Part shown: in pieces, positions 30,824-40,036 of the stretch | How the letters are laid out: each line of letters starts with the position of its first letter | Numbering within the stretch: the first letter of the stretch is position 1 | IMG/VR virus record: IMGVR_UViG_3300048591_000769 | Span: 1-50,645 of that record | Direction: 5' to 3' (one strand) | DNA: 50,645 nucleotides | Source of the DNA: a virus | Translations under genes and position numbers: made by a program | The notes under the pieces: model-generated | Database searches by the model: none | Seen by the model: only the letters and a program-made list of their open reading frames with translations | What the model was told of the DNA's origin: nothing

Positions 30824-30928
30824 TGCCTGAGAACCGCGAAGAATCAAGGCCGTATGGTCAGAGTGTCTGCGCACTGGCGCTTAGAAGCGCCACGAATTGG
30901 CGCGGGTTTGCGGGGCGCGCGTAGACGC

Positions 30929-31189
30929 CTACCGACACCCGGCGAGCACCGCCTCCAGCTCGGCGATGTACCCCTGCCGGAGCCGGCGATCGCGTGCGAG
31001 CTCGAGCACCAGGCGGTAGTCATCGAGCGCCGCCAGGGCGCCGTCCGTGAGCAGCTCCGGGCGGGCTACCGGCGCGGCGATGCAGGGAGTGGCAACGGGC
31101 ACCCTGACCTCGACCGGCAGCGGCGGCGGGCCGGACGCGCAGCCGGCAAGCAGGGCCGAGCTTACGAGAATCCGTATCGTACGAATCAT
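30929..31189 (-). CDS. Rz1-like outer-membrane spanin lipoprotein
   Basis: 86 residues. Signal peptide with lipobox LLAGC (Cys17), then a Pro-rich start PPPLPVEVRVP typical of Rz1/LysC, and a helical C-terminus. It would be lipid-anchored in the outer membrane and pair with the inner-membrane spanin at 31484 to fuse the membranes at lysis. A DUF6527 gene separates the two, unlike the nested Rz/Rz1 arrangement of lambda. Confidence 0.75.
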   Translation of the reverse strand: MIRTIRILVSSALLAGCASGPPPLPVEVRVPVATPCIAAPVARPELLTDGALAALDDYRLVLELARDRRLRQGYIAELEAVLAGCR

Positions 31190-31196
31190 CGTAAGG

Positions 31197-31487
31197 TCAC
31201 CTGTCGATCGGCTGCAACGGCACCGTCTGCCCGGCCAGCTGGTGCGTGCAGTCGCTGAGGAACTGGATCTGCCCGTCGCGCACGTAAGAGTGGCACACCT
31301 TCTTCTTGCGCTGCTCGCCCCACTCCCAAGTCACGAGGATCGACGGCGAGAACGTCGGGCTGTCCATGCTGCCGTTCCAGTCCCAGCGCGGGCGCTGCTC
31401 CCGATTCACGTAGACCCCGTGCAGCATGTCGCATCCCGGGCACTCGAAGAGCATCCGGCCGTCGTCGCCCCGTTGCAGTACGTTCAT
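31197..31487 (-). CDS. DUF6527 protein
   Basis: 96 residues. FECPGCDMLHGVYV carries a Cys pair. PRWDWNGSMDSPTFSPSILV and KKVCHSYVRDGQIQFLSDC complete the DUF6527 pattern, with Cys and His positions suited to zinc. Function unknown. It is inserted in the lysis cassette between the two spanins, with an ATGA overlap upstream. Confidence 0.75.
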   Translation of the reverse strand: MNVLQRGDDGRMLFECPGCDMLHGVYVNREQRPRWDWNGSMDSPTFSPSILVTWEWGEQRKKKVCHSYVRDGQIQFLSDCTHQLAGQTVPLQPIDR

Positions 31488-31855
31488 CGCCTCAGATCCG
31501 CCCGCACCACCCCCACCGCATCGACGCACGCCAGACCGGCAGCCGGAGCCGCTGCGGCAGCCGCCAGCGCGTCCGCCGACCTCCTGTGCTCCGCTACCAC
31601 CCGCCCGGCCTCCTCGCGCGCCCTGCGGCCAGCCTGTGCCGCCTGCTCGGCCTTGGCCTGCCACTCGTTGACCGCCGCGTTCTGCCGCTGCACCGACCCG
31701 GCGAGGGCGTCGTAGGCCGCCCGGAACTGGGCGACCTCGGCCCGGAGCGCACGGACGTCGGACTGCGCACCACGGAGCCACGCCGTCTGGATGCCGATCA
31801 TGGCCACCAGCGCCGCCATGACGACGTATCGCCAGTGGGCGAGGAGGAGCGTCAC
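31484..31855 (-). CDS. Rz-like inner-membrane spanin
   Basis: 123 residues, GTG start in a GTGA overlap with the endolysin. One N-terminal transmembrane helix (YVVMAALVAMIGIQTAWL) is followed by a periplasmic coiled coil (about 35-100) rich in Ala, Glu and Arg, and a short Cys-containing tail. This is the Rz layout; partner at 30929. Confidence 0.75.
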   Translation of the reverse strand: MTLLLAHWRYVVMAALVAMIGIQTAWLRGAQSDVRALRAEVAQFRAAYDALAGSVQRQNAAVNEWQAKAEQAAQAGRRAREEAGRVVAEHRRSADALAAAAAAPAAGLACVDAVGVVRADLRR

Positions 31856-32310
31856 GGCACGATCCCGACTTGAATGCCGCGCTTGTCGATGGTCAGCACC
31901 CGGTTGCTCGGCGCTACCGGCAGGCGGGAGATGTGGACCCACGCCCCGTACTCGTAGATGAGCTGGCCGATGCCGAGCACCGGCACCATCGCCGACAGCC
32001 GGGTGGCCACGTCGCACGGGGACCCGTAGGCCGGGCACACGAAGTCGACGGCCGCCCCGAGGGGGTGATGCCCCGACAGCGGCCGGCCTGGCGCGATCCC
32101 CGCCACCACCCGCTCGAGGTCCGGGCACCGGTACCAGCTCGTGACGATGATCGGGTGCCCAAGCACCGACCGGACGCGCTCGAGGAACTGCGCGGTCTGC
32201 CGCATCGCGCCGATCATCGCGTCGTCCGGGGTGTTGTCGATCCCCATGCGCGCAGCCGTCTGCGAGACGATCGCTTCCGCCAAAGTGAAGTGCGCCGAGA
32301 GCTGCGTCAT
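31852..32310 (-). CDS. Endolysin, M15 peptidase
   Basis: 152 residues. LSGHHPLGAAVDFVCPAYG supplies the His and Asp zinc ligands and WVHIS the second His; the SWYRCP segment is also typical of the M15A family. It would cleave peptide cross-links in peptidoglycan. No signal peptide is visible, so export depends on the holin encoded upstream. GGGAGG precedes the ATG. Confidence 0.9.
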   Translation of the reverse strand: MTQLSAHFTLAEAIVSQTAARMGIDNTPDDAMIGAMRQTAQFLERVRSVLGHPIIVTSWYRCPDLERVVAGIAPGRPLSGHHPLGAAVDFVCPAYGSPCDVATRLSAMVPVLGIGQLIYEYGAWVHISRLPVAPSNRVLTIDKRGIQVGIVP

Positions 32311-32696
32311 TCCTTCCCTCCCGATTCGTCGCTCATTTGAATCCCGAGCCGCCGCTCGACGCTTCGCTGCGCCATCTTCTCGATCAGGAAGATGGCCCGC
32401 GTCCCCATGTGGCTTGTCACTCCGACGAGCGCTGCGGTGAGCAGCGGCGACATTCCGGCGGCCTCGCACAGCCAGAAAGTCAGCACGCCGACGAAGGCCG
32501 CGGTCACGAGTTCGCCGAGAAACTCCATGAGATTGCACCACCGCGAAACGCCGAGCTGAACCTTGCGCATGAACGACACGAATCCGCCGGCAGCCGACAG
32601 CAGGAACACCCAGAGGTAAGTCAGCAGTGGATAGCTCAACGGATCCTTGGCCGCCTCTCGGGCGGCATCGGCAGCGGCTCGTGCTTCGTCGATCAT
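32307..32696 (-). CDS. Holin, LydA-like
   Basis: About 129 residues. Three hydrophobic segments are visible: YPLLTYLWVFLLSAAGGFVS, GELVTAAFVGVLTFWLC and LLTAALVGVTSHMGT. A short polar N-terminus and a charged C-terminus complete a class I holin pattern like LydA. The ATG at 32696 is given; a GTG at 32705 that overlaps the tail-spike stop (GTGA) is equally possible. ATGA-coupled to the endolysin. Confidence 0.75.
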   Translation of the reverse strand: MIDEARAAADAAREAAKDPLSYPLLTYLWVFLLSAAGGFVSFMRKVQLGVSRWCNLMEFLGELVTAAFVGVLTFWLCEAAGMSPLLTAALVGVTSHMGTRAIFLIEKMAQRSVERRLGIQMSDESGGKE

Positions 32697-32701
32697 GGCG
32701 C

Positions 32702-34534
32702 TCACCAGCTCGTCGGGATCATCCGCGCCCGGATGCGGATCTTCAGCGGGCTGTTGCCGGTCGTGATCTCGCCCACCGTCATGTGCAGGACGAGAGGCGC
32801 ATTCGCCGGAGGTTCGATCGACGTGTCCGGCGCCGTGTTCGGACTCAACGGGTATACCCACCTCGTCTCGTCCGCCGTCTGGTCAAGAAACCCGGTCGGC
32901 TCGCACGTGCCGACGATGGCCCCCGCCGTGCCGGTGTAGCGGATCGCAAGTTCCTCGGTTCCAGCGATCCCGGCGTACGCTGCGGAGTTGTAGTCGTACC
33001 AGAACTGGGCGCCGAGAAAGACGAGAGCCCGACCAGCGCCCGGAGCGGCGATCAGAGTCTTCGGCGTCGCGTTCAGCGCCAGCAGTTCCGCCGTGCTGAC
33101 GGTGACTTCTGTGGTGAATTCTCCGGAACAGACAGGCGTCGAGCTTCCGACCGCGGTTATTCGATTTCCGTGGTCGTGCGTCGGGGTGAAACCAGACCAG
33201 AAATCTGCGCAGTCGTGGATATCGTTGTCTGTCACCTGGGCGACAACCGTTCCCGCTCCGGTGTTGGTCGCGATGTAGGTATATCCGGCCGTCACTGGAT
33301 GCGGAAGCGCGCCGATGCCCTCATTGCCATGGACCTTGGCGAAGATCGTTGACCCAGACTCCGGCACGAACTGCACGACAGGGAATGTTGCCGCCGGAAA
33401 GCCTCCGGCTTGAAAGAGCGTGTTGTGGGATATGGAGAGCGCGCGAAGTTCAGTCGGCGCTGATTCGCCGACCTTGACCATCACGTGCGGCCCATAGCTG
33501 CCGTCAAAATCGTTCAGGTCGATCTTGATGTTACTGTGCACTCCGTCCGATCCGGTGCTGCGGATCAGCACCCCAGGCCCTTGGTAGCTCGACGACAACG
33601 ACTCACCGCCGCCGCCGCGAAAGTGGTGATTGCCCCTGTAGATCATGTTTGAGCTGTTCACGGACCGGAATGGTGCCTCCGTCGTGGCGCCGTTTCCTGC
33701 CTGCCGCAACACGTTGTCGTAAAAATGGGCGTCTCCCGTGCGGGAGTCCAGCACCGTATCGTCGTTCTGCTGCCCGAGAATGTTGCCGATCCACCAGCTA
33801 TCCGGACCGCCGTTGTAGCCGGCGGCACCGTTGCCCCGCCAGATCGTGCACCTCCGGACTCGGCAACGCCTTCCATAGGTCTCAACCGCGCGGTTGGCAC
33901 CGTTTATGGCGTCAACGTTCATGTCTTCGATGCAAGCGATCGTCTCGCCGCTCGCAAACGACACCTGATCGTCGCCGAGCACGACGACCGCCTGGCCAGA
34001 CAGAAACCCGATCAGAGCCAGCGTGGACCCGCGCGTCGGCACATCATGGACGCCGCAATAGTCTTGGCCTACGCCCTGGAATCGCACGCCACCCGGAACG
34101 GTGTGTTCCTGGTTGGTGATGGTGATGGCATCCGGGAAGAACACCGTGCCGCCTGTCGCCGTCGCCGCGACAGTTGCCTTCTCAATTGCTGCGGCATCAT
34201 TTGTTCCGTAGAGCAAGCCACCGCCGGTTATGGATACCGCGCTCGCCGCCGCCGCAGTGAACTGCGTCGAGGACTGCACAGACAGAATTGTCCCGCGCAT
34301 CCGAGTCTGCGAACCGGAGCCGGAACGCGCCATGATCACGAACAGCTTTCCGACGTCGGCCCCAGTGAAAGACGCCGAAGCCGAAGTGACGATGGCGCTG
34401 CCATTGGTGCAGACAGCATCCTTCACATAGACGCCGTCGCACCTCGCTCCGTAGATCCCAATGTGATAAATCGGGCTCGCAACCCTCCGACGCTCAGGCC
34501 CGGAACCAACTCCCACCATCGATGCGCCAATCAT
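32702..34534 (-). CDS. Tail spike with right-handed beta-helix
   Basis: 610 residues. The early segment YHIGIYGARCDGVYVKDAVC, then NDAAAIEKATVAATATGGTV, is the pectate-lyase-like opening of phage tail spikes. The centre has repeated short beta turns with Asn and Gly (DSRTGDAHFYDNVL, MIYRGNHHFRGGGG). The C-terminus (about 480-610) is a separate beta domain. Such spikes bind or cleave host surface polysaccharide. It is the last structural gene before lysis and a likely host-range determinant. Confidence 0.85.
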   Translation of the reverse strand: MIGASMVGVGSGPERRRVASPIYHIGIYGARCDGVYVKDAVCTNGSAIVTSASASFTGADVGKLFVIMARSGSGSQTRMRGTILSVQSSTQFTAAAASAVSITGGGLLYGTNDAAAIEKATVAATATGGTVFFPDAITITNQEHTVPGGVRFQGVGQDYCGVHDVPTRGSTLALIGFLSGQAVVVLGDDQVSFASGETIACIEDMNVDAINGANRAVETYGRRCRVRRCTIWRGNGAAGYNGGPDSWWIGNILGQQNDDTVLDSRTGDAHFYDNVLRQAGNGATTEAPFRSVNSSNMIYRGNHHFRGGGGESLSSSYQGPGVLIRSTGSDGVHSNIKIDLNDFDGSYGPHVMVKVGESAPTELRALSISHNTLFQAGGFPAATFPVVQFVPESGSTIFAKVHGNEGIGALPHPVTAGYTYIATNTGAGTVVAQVTDNDIHDCADFWSGFTPTHDHGNRITAVGSSTPVCSGEFTTEVTVSTAELLALNATPKTLIAAPGAGRALVFLGAQFWYDYNSAAYAGIAGTEELAIRYTGTAGAIVGTCEPTGFLDQTADETRWVYPLSPNTAPDTSIEPPANAPLVLHMTVGEITTGNSPLKIRIRARMIPTSW

Positions 34535-34830
34535 CAGCAGACCCCCGCGCGCGATTCATTGCCGGTCGTCGGCGACGCCGTCTGTGCGCGCGTGAATCTC
34601 AGGTGCGAGATCGGCGCGTCGAAGACACTCGTCGTGTATGCAGTCACCGCCCCCGCCGCCCAGTTCTCGAAGTTGATCCCGCCGTCACACGAAAACGCGA
34701 CGGTGATCGAGTAGCCGGACCCGGGCGCCGCAAACACCGTCGTCGGGAACGCGTAGCCCTTCATCTCGAACGTCTGCACGTCGCTCCCATCCTCGAACGC
34801 CGTGACCCTGCTCAATCCGTGCATGCCCAT
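34534..34830 (-). CDS. Small tail-associated beta protein
   Basis: 98 residues from an ATG with AGGAG eight bases upstream. FAAPGSGYSITVAFSCDGGI and FENWAAGAV suggest a small beta sandwich. Its stop overlaps the tail-spike start (TGATG). It lies between two receptor-binding tail genes and is probably a spike or fibre adaptor. Confidence 0.55.
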   Translation of the reverse strand: MGMHGLSRVTAFEDGSDVQTFEMKGYAFPTTVFAAPGSGYSITVAFSCDGGINFENWAAGAVTAYTTSVFDAPISHLRFTRAQTASPTTGNESRAGVC

Positions 34831-34840
34831 CGTCTGGCTC

Positions 34841-35500
34841 CTATGGTGCAACGTCTGCGGTTACCCGTTTCACGCTCGCGCCGTCACATCGCACGATCGC
34901 CGACATCCCGGCGGCGATGCTCACGCCTGACTGCGGAGACCCTGTATTGACGACCCTGATCCCGGCTCCGCTCGTGTTGGCGTAGACGGTGTAGTGCTTC
35001 GCGACGTTGGGCACCACGAGATCGGCCTCGCTCGTGAGCGCGCCCGTCAATTCGATGGTGTCGTTGAGCGACTCCTCAGCCGTCAGCACGACCACCTGCG
35101 GGCTACCCACGGCGCGCTGCAGAATGCCCTCGACCGGAAACCAGATGCAGCGCTTGTCCGTGTAGCTGGTGATGGTCGAGCCACCGGTGACGACCGTATA
35201 GAGCGGAATGCTTCCTGGCGTGAAGCCCGTCGTGTTCTTGCTCACCACCCCGGCGCGCGTCGCCTCGACATAGTTCGTGCTCGACGCCGACAGGGCGACC
35301 GTACCGTTCGCAATCGATGTGATCACCCCGTTTACCAGCAGCTTCCCGCCGTAGTAGCCCCAGGTCAGCGCCGACGTGGTCGTTGCCCGGCGGCCGAAAA
35401 GAGACGACGGAGAGAGCGCATCGAACATCGCGTTCGCAGTGGTTTCCTTGGATGCCTGGCTGCTGCTGATCGTGTCGAGGTTGGTCGTTGAATCGGACAT
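34841..35500 (-). CDS. Tail fibre-region protein
   Basis: 219 residues. The N-terminal SSQASKETTANAMFDALSPS plus RRATTTSALTWGYYGGKLLV is a common opening of phage tail-tip proteins. The remainder is Thr/Val-rich beta sequence with VVLTAEESLNDTIELTG. It is coupled to the large tail protein upstream. Likely a distal tail component. Confidence 0.65.
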   Translation of the reverse strand: MSDSTTNLDTISSSQASKETTANAMFDALSPSSLFGRRATTTSALTWGYYGGKLLVNGVITSIANGTVALSASSTNYVEATRAGVVSKNTTGFTPGSIPLYTVVTGGSTITSYTDKRCIWFPVEGILQRAVGSPQVVVLTAEESLNDTIELTGALTSEADLVVPNVAKHYTVYANTSGAGIRVVNTGSPQSGVSIAAGMSAIVRCDGASVKRVTADVAP

Positions 35501-38500
35501 CAGATGCTCCCCTGCAGGGCGAACCCGCGACCAGCCGCGGCGCTCACCTGATAGACGCGGACGTAAACCGTGGCCTGCGCGCTCCCGAAGTCGGCGACCT
35601 GGTTCGCCGCGCTGTAGGTCGTGGTGGCTGAAGTAAGGCCCGTCACGGTCCGCTTGAGCGTGGCGAAGGTGCTGTCCCAGATTTCGACCTCATAGGCCTC
35701 GCTGTCTTCGCCCAGCTGCGCGTCGACGTAGTCGCGCCATTCGCCGCCGATCCGCGTCCGCCGCACCCACGTGATGGTGAGGTTCAGCGATGCGTCCCGG
35801 CCGCCTCCAAGATGCACAGGCGACAGCGGATCAAGGCCAACGGCCGCTGGGGTGACGTCGACCGTCACAGCATCGGAAAGCGCCTGGCCGAACGACGGGG
35901 CCTTGAACAGCCGTTGAATGCCGATGTCCGCCGTCGGGATTCCGACCCGCTGCGTCGATGACGTGGAGAGCAGGACGAACTGCTCGCCAGCGGCGTGCGT
36001 GCTCATGTACTGCTCGGTGCCGCGCCGGCCGCGCAGCAGGCCTGACAGCCGGTACTGGCCAGACCCGATGAGCGTCGCGTTCTTGAACTGGACGAGCTCG
36101 CCACCGATGTAGGCGATGTTCCCGCCGCCAAGAACGTCGGCCTCGGTCGTGCTCGAAAGCTCGCCGCCGAAGACTTGCACGTCGACGGTCGAGTGTTCAT
36201 CGAAGGTGTTCTTTCCGTAGAAGTTCGCCAGAGCGGTCGTAGCAGCACCCATGACGGACGACGTCAGGAAAGCGACCTGCGTGCGCTCGTAGCTCACGCC
36301 AGCGTCGCTGCTGCGCCACAACTCCGCGCCCCGCCACCCGGTGTAGTACCCGGCCGCGGCGGCGTAAAAGCCAGCACCGTCGTCGGCGTCGCGCAGAAGC
36401 GGAATATCGAGCACCCGCAGGACGGTGGGGCCGGCCACGCCAACCGCCGTGACCGGATCCGGCGCCGAGACCCCGCCAGCGACCGGCGAGTAGACGACGA
36501 CCTCCTCGCTCACCGCCCGCAGCTTGATGAGGCCGCCGGCCGCCGAGACATCGGTGATCCGAACCGTGTAGATCGTGCCATCACTCTCGACAGTGACGAC
36601 GTCGGTGGGCTCGAGGTCGGCATACTCTCGAGACAGTGCGATCTCGTGCATGGTGCGGCCAGACCAGCGCTCGTACAGCACCAGCTCCGCGATCCTTGCC
36701 GCATCCTGCGCGCTCAGCACCAGCGGAAGATCGATGCTCAGCACCTCGGAACTCGATCCGGTGAGGCGCCGCGCGTACTGCGCACCTACTTGGTAGTCGG
36801 CGCCGCTGTCGAGGTACTGGACAGTGACTTCGCGCGGCAACTCTGTCTCCAGCGTTCGCACGTTGGCCACCTTGGCCGGCGGGGTCTCTCCGTACACTCG
36901 CGCGGCCAGGTCGTCCTCCGCAATCGTTGCCACGACGGCGCCTCCGCGCCGCACGAACTCAATGACGTTGTCACTTTCCAGCGCATCGAAGGCGTACGCG
37001 ATCTGCAGCGGCGCAATCGCGGATCGCACAGACTCCCGGCGGGCCAGTGCATAGCCGCCCAGCGTATCGGTGAGTTGCGACACGTCGATGTCGGACGCGG
37101 AGAGACCTACCCGCTCGCACAGATCGCCGATGAAATCGCCGACGGTTCCAGGCGCGGCCGTCAGGCGCGGCAGTCGCTCGACCTCCTTGAACACGAAGTT
37201 CCCGGTGACGGTGTCCCAGATGACGAAGCGATTGTCCTCGGTGAAACCAAGCGGAGTGCCCAGAAAGTCCTCGGACGTGTAGAGCAGATCTCCTGTCGTC
37301 GGTTGAACGCAGTAGGCCCGCCGGTTTGAGCCGAAGCCGGTGAGCCCGACCGCCCAGATCAGTCCGGACGCATCCTCGAAGACGTCCCACCCGGCGCTCG
37401 CCACGGTCGGCAGCACGACGGTTTGCAGCAGAGTCCCGTCCTGGCTGTACTGGTGCAACTCGTCTCGATCGCTGCTGCTGTTGTTCGGGCCGAACCAGAT
37501 GGTCCCAGCCCGGGTCACCAGGAAGCCCGCAAACCCGGTGATCGCAACCAACGGCACGAAGGACAGCGTCTGCGCGGACACATAGCCGATGTAGGCCTGC
37601 CCGGCCGGTGTGTACCGGCCGAGGATGTAGCATCGCCCAGCGATGGCGACGCCGTTGCGTGCAAGGGCGGCCGTGTAGAAGCCGGAGAGGGCTGTGTCGT
37701 CGAGCGTCAGCGCCTCGTGATCTACGAGCACGCGGTAAAGCGCCGTAGACGATCCGGAGTCCCCGCGGCACCACCAAACGTCGTTGTCCGGCTCGGCCAG
37801 TATCCCGAGCGTTCCGCCGCTGCCCATGTTGGCTGCGCCACCGGTGTATCTGTCGATGCCGCCATCCTCGTGCAGCACGGCAAGGACGCCGGCGAAAGAC
37901 CCCGTTGCGATCGCCTCCCCGGAGGCGGTGAGGCCAGCCGGGATATAGGTGTAGGTCGGAGGCACGTAGGTCGAGAGCTTCGCGCCGCTGTAGAAGCTCC
38001 AGCGATTCGCCGCGCCCCCGGACGTCACCGCGCCTGCCCAGACATTCCCGCCACGGCCCAGAACGGCCGCCGTGGATCCGTCCGATGCCCCAAGGGTGTA
38101 GGTCGTGGCGACGTCCAGGTCGGCCAGCGCCCCCTCTTTGACGACCTCGAACTGGAGCTGCGGAGGCCTGCCTCCGTTGGCCGTGACGTCAAGTGCCTCG
38201 AACACGACGTAGGCGTACCCACGATACCCAGGCGTATCCGCGCCCTTGTCGGCGTAGATCAGGTGGTCGACGTCCTGCGATTCGGTGCCCAAATGCACGC
38301 GGATTGCTGTGGCAACCAACGAGGACCCGACGATGGTCTCGGTCGTCGCGGTCGTCGACACGTTGTATACGAGCTCGCCGTTCGCCCAGATTCGGCTGAC
38401 GCCGGCGATCGGCCCCTCGCACAGCAGGACCGCGAAGTCCGCGGTGTACGTGTAGGTCGTCTGGGTCACGGTCTGCTCTGGCCCGCCGCCCTTTCCCCCC

Positions 38501-38775
38501 TGCGTCTGCGACTCGGTCCGCGCGTGTTCCGTGACGGGCATCGCCCAGATGATGTTCCCCGCGACTTGAATCGTCCCGGCGACGATCGGAACCATCTGCC
38601 CGTAGGCAGACGTCAGCACCTTCAGGTCCGAGATCCGCGGGCCCTCGCTTACCTGGTCTGGCAGCTGCTGCGGGAACAGCGCGTTGCCGATCATCGACCC
38701 GACCGCCCATCCGATCGACGCATAGCCGGCCGGTGCCAGCGCCGCCCCGGCCACCGCGAAAGCGAGCGCGGCCAT
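35500..38775 (-). CDS. Large tail tip / host-specificity protein
   Basis: 1091 residues. The hydrophobic N-terminus (ALAFAVAGAALAPAGYASIG) with IGNALFPQQLP and the segment LKVLTSAYGQMVPIVAGTIQ is typical of phage tail tip proteins equivalent to lambda J. A propeller-like stretch (about 270-560) follows. Then a gp27-like hub region (about 590-840: VGLSASDIDVSQL, REVTVQYLDSGADY) and C-terminal fibronectin-like domains. It begins two bases after the peptidase stop. Central to receptor recognition and DNA injection. Confidence 0.85.
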   Translation of the reverse strand: MAALAFAVAGAALAPAGYASIGWAVGSMIGNALFPQQLPDQVSEGPRISDLKVLTSAYGQMVPIVAGTIQVAGNIIWAMPVTEHARTESQTQGGKGGGPEQTVTQTTYTYTADFAVLLCEGPIAGVSRIWANGELVYNVSTTATTETIVGSSLVATAIRVHLGTESQDVDHLIYADKGADTPGYRGYAYVVFEALDVTANGGRPPQLQFEVVKEGALADLDVATTYTLGASDGSTAAVLGRGGNVWAGAVTSGGAANRWSFYSGAKLSTYVPPTYTYIPAGLTASGEAIATGSFAGVLAVLHEDGGIDRYTGGAANMGSGGTLGILAEPDNDVWWCRGDSGSSTALYRVLVDHEALTLDDTALSGFYTAALARNGVAIAGRCYILGRYTPAGQAYIGYVSAQTLSFVPLVAITGFAGFLVTRAGTIWFGPNNSSSDRDELHQYSQDGTLLQTVVLPTVASAGWDVFEDASGLIWAVGLTGFGSNRRAYCVQPTTGDLLYTSEDFLGTPLGFTEDNRFVIWDTVTGNFVFKEVERLPRLTAAPGTVGDFIGDLCERVGLSASDIDVSQLTDTLGGYALARRESVRSAIAPLQIAYAFDALESDNVIEFVRRGGAVVATIAEDDLAARVYGETPPAKVANVRTLETELPREVTVQYLDSGADYQVGAQYARRLTGSSSEVLSIDLPLVLSAQDAARIAELVLYERWSGRTMHEIALSREYADLEPTDVVTVESDGTIYTVRITDVSAAGGLIKLRAVSEEVVVYSPVAGGVSAPDPVTAVGVAGPTVLRVLDIPLLRDADDGAGFYAAAAGYYTGWRGAELWRSSDAGVSYERTQVAFLTSSVMGAATTALANFYGKNTFDEHSTVDVQVFGGELSSTTEADVLGGGNIAYIGGELVQFKNATLIGSGQYRLSGLLRGRRGTEQYMSTHAAGEQFVLLSTSSTQRVGIPTADIGIQRLFKAPSFGQALSDAVTVDVTPAAVGLDPLSPVHLGGGRDASLNLTITWVRRTRIGGEWRDYVDAQLGEDSEAYEVEIWDSTFATLKRTVTGLTSATTTYSAANQVADFGSAQATVYVRVYQVSAAAGRGFALQGSI

Positions 38776-38777
38776 GG

Positions 38778-39203
38778 TTAGCCAACCTCCGGGAACCGAT
38801 AGCATCCACGCAGGCGCCGCAGCCAGACCGCGTCGAGCGGCTGCTCCACGCATCGCCCCACTTTCTCGAATGCGTGAACGATGGCGCAAGGACTGACGGT
38901 CGTGACGATCGCCAGGTGTTGCTCGGCGACGAATTGGAAGGTCAACACGTCACCCGGGAGGACGTCTGGCCACGCGATCATGTCGAGGTGTTCGCGGACA
39001 ATCGACCGGAACCGATCCTCGTCCGGGCTGCGGCCGTAGCCGGACACCTCGACGGCGCGCATTCCCAGATCCGCGGCGACGCCCAACACGAGCCCGGCGC
39101 AGTCGATGCCGACGCCGCACAGTCGCCCCTGGTGAACGAACGGCGTGCCGATGTATGCACGCGCGGCCGCGACAATCTGCGCACGTTCCACGCGCCCGCT
39201 CAT
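38778..39203 (-). CDS. NlpC/P60 tail peptidase
   Basis: 141 residues. GVGIDCAGLVLGVA holds the catalytic Cys, LAIVTTVSPCAIVHAF the His, giving the NlpC/P60 papain-like fold. It would trim peptidoglycan at the tail tip during entry, as lambda K does. It is placed just before the tail tip gene, which is standard. Confidence 0.88.
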   Translation of the reverse strand: MSGRVERAQIVAAARAYIGTPFVHQGRLCGVGIDCAGLVLGVAADLGMRAVEVSGYGRSPDEDRFRSIVREHLDMIAWPDVLPGDVLTFQFVAEQHLAIVTTVSPCAIVHAFEKVGRCVEQPLDAVWLRRLRGCYRFPEVG

Positions 39204-40036
39204 GCGCCGCTCACCACTCGATTGACGCCGGGCAGGTGCGGAAAGCCACGAAAGTTGATCACGTTGTTGAACTTGTCTCGGCAGTCCTTGAGGCACTTCT
39301 TGCAGCCGGCAAGCAGAGTGTAGGTGTCGCCCGCGACCACCGCGAATGGCAGGGAGAGCGCCACCTCGATGAGCCCGCCGGACGTAAACGCTTTGACCTC
39401 CATCGAGATGCCGGCATTCGCGCCGCCGGTGAATGTGATCTTCCCGCCGGCGTAGTAGTCCGTCGCCTCCCCGCGACCGCTGTCGGTGAAGACACGATTG
39501 CTGGTCACGCTGGTCAGCGTGCCGGAGACGGTGTACGTCGCCGCGACAAGACCGCAGCGGCTGTCCGCGAAGTCGGCATTGCATGCCGGCGCCACCAGTC
39601 GCCCGACCGACTGCTGCAGCACCTGCATCATCCCGCGCAGCTCGCAGACAAAGGCCCCGCGGCCAGTCCTGACCTCCCCTAGCCACCCGCGCCGCAGCTT
39701 TCTCGTGCCCTGCGTAACGTCGGCGCGGTTGACCTCGAAGATCTCGATCTGCGCGAAGTCCCAGAGCCCGGCCAGCAGATCCGCCTCGCTGATCGTTGCG
39801 TCGTCGAGTCCGCCCTGCACTTCCCCGTTGTCGACGTTGAGCGCCGCCGCCGACTCAATGGCGCTGGCCGTATAGCCGGACGCGGCAAGGTAGGTGATCC
39901 CGGAGACCACGAGATCGGCGACGCTGTCGGTGAAGCCGAACACCTGCCCGTCGGTGCGCGTGACCTTCCAGCAGGTCGCGAGGGTCGTGACCTCCAGCGC
40001 GTTGTGCGCTCGCAGTGCTACGGGAGTCGCCTTCAC
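39200..40036 (-). CDS. DUF2163/BR0599 tail assembly protein
   Basis: 278 residues, GTG start. LRAHNALEVTTLATCWKVTR opens a DUF2163 domain. The C-terminal part has CGLVAATYTVSG and the Cys cluster KKCLKDCRDKFNN followed by FRGFPHLPG, typical of BR0599-type proteins. This corresponds to lambda L-like tail tip proteins, in which Cys can bind an iron-sulphur cluster. Confidence 0.85.
   Translation of the reverse strand: MKATPVALRAHNALEVTTLATCWKVTRTDGQVFGFTDSVADLVVSGITYLAASGYTASAIESAAALNVDNGEVQGGLDDATISEADLLAGLWDFAQIEIFEVNRADVTQGTRKLRRGWLGEVRTGRGAFVCELRGMMQVLQQSVGRLVAPACNADFADSRCGLVAATYTVSGTLTSVTSNRVFTDSGRGEATDYYAGGKITFTGGANAGISMEVKAFTSGGLIEVALSLPFAVVAGDTYTLLAGCKKCLKDCRDKFNNVINFRGFPHLPGVNRVVSGA

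Noticed and set aside
30875-30892. Palindrome TGGCGCTT-AG-AAGCGCCA after attP as a terminator.
   Set aside because: No T-run on either side; it may be an integrase arm site or chance, and there is not enough to call it.
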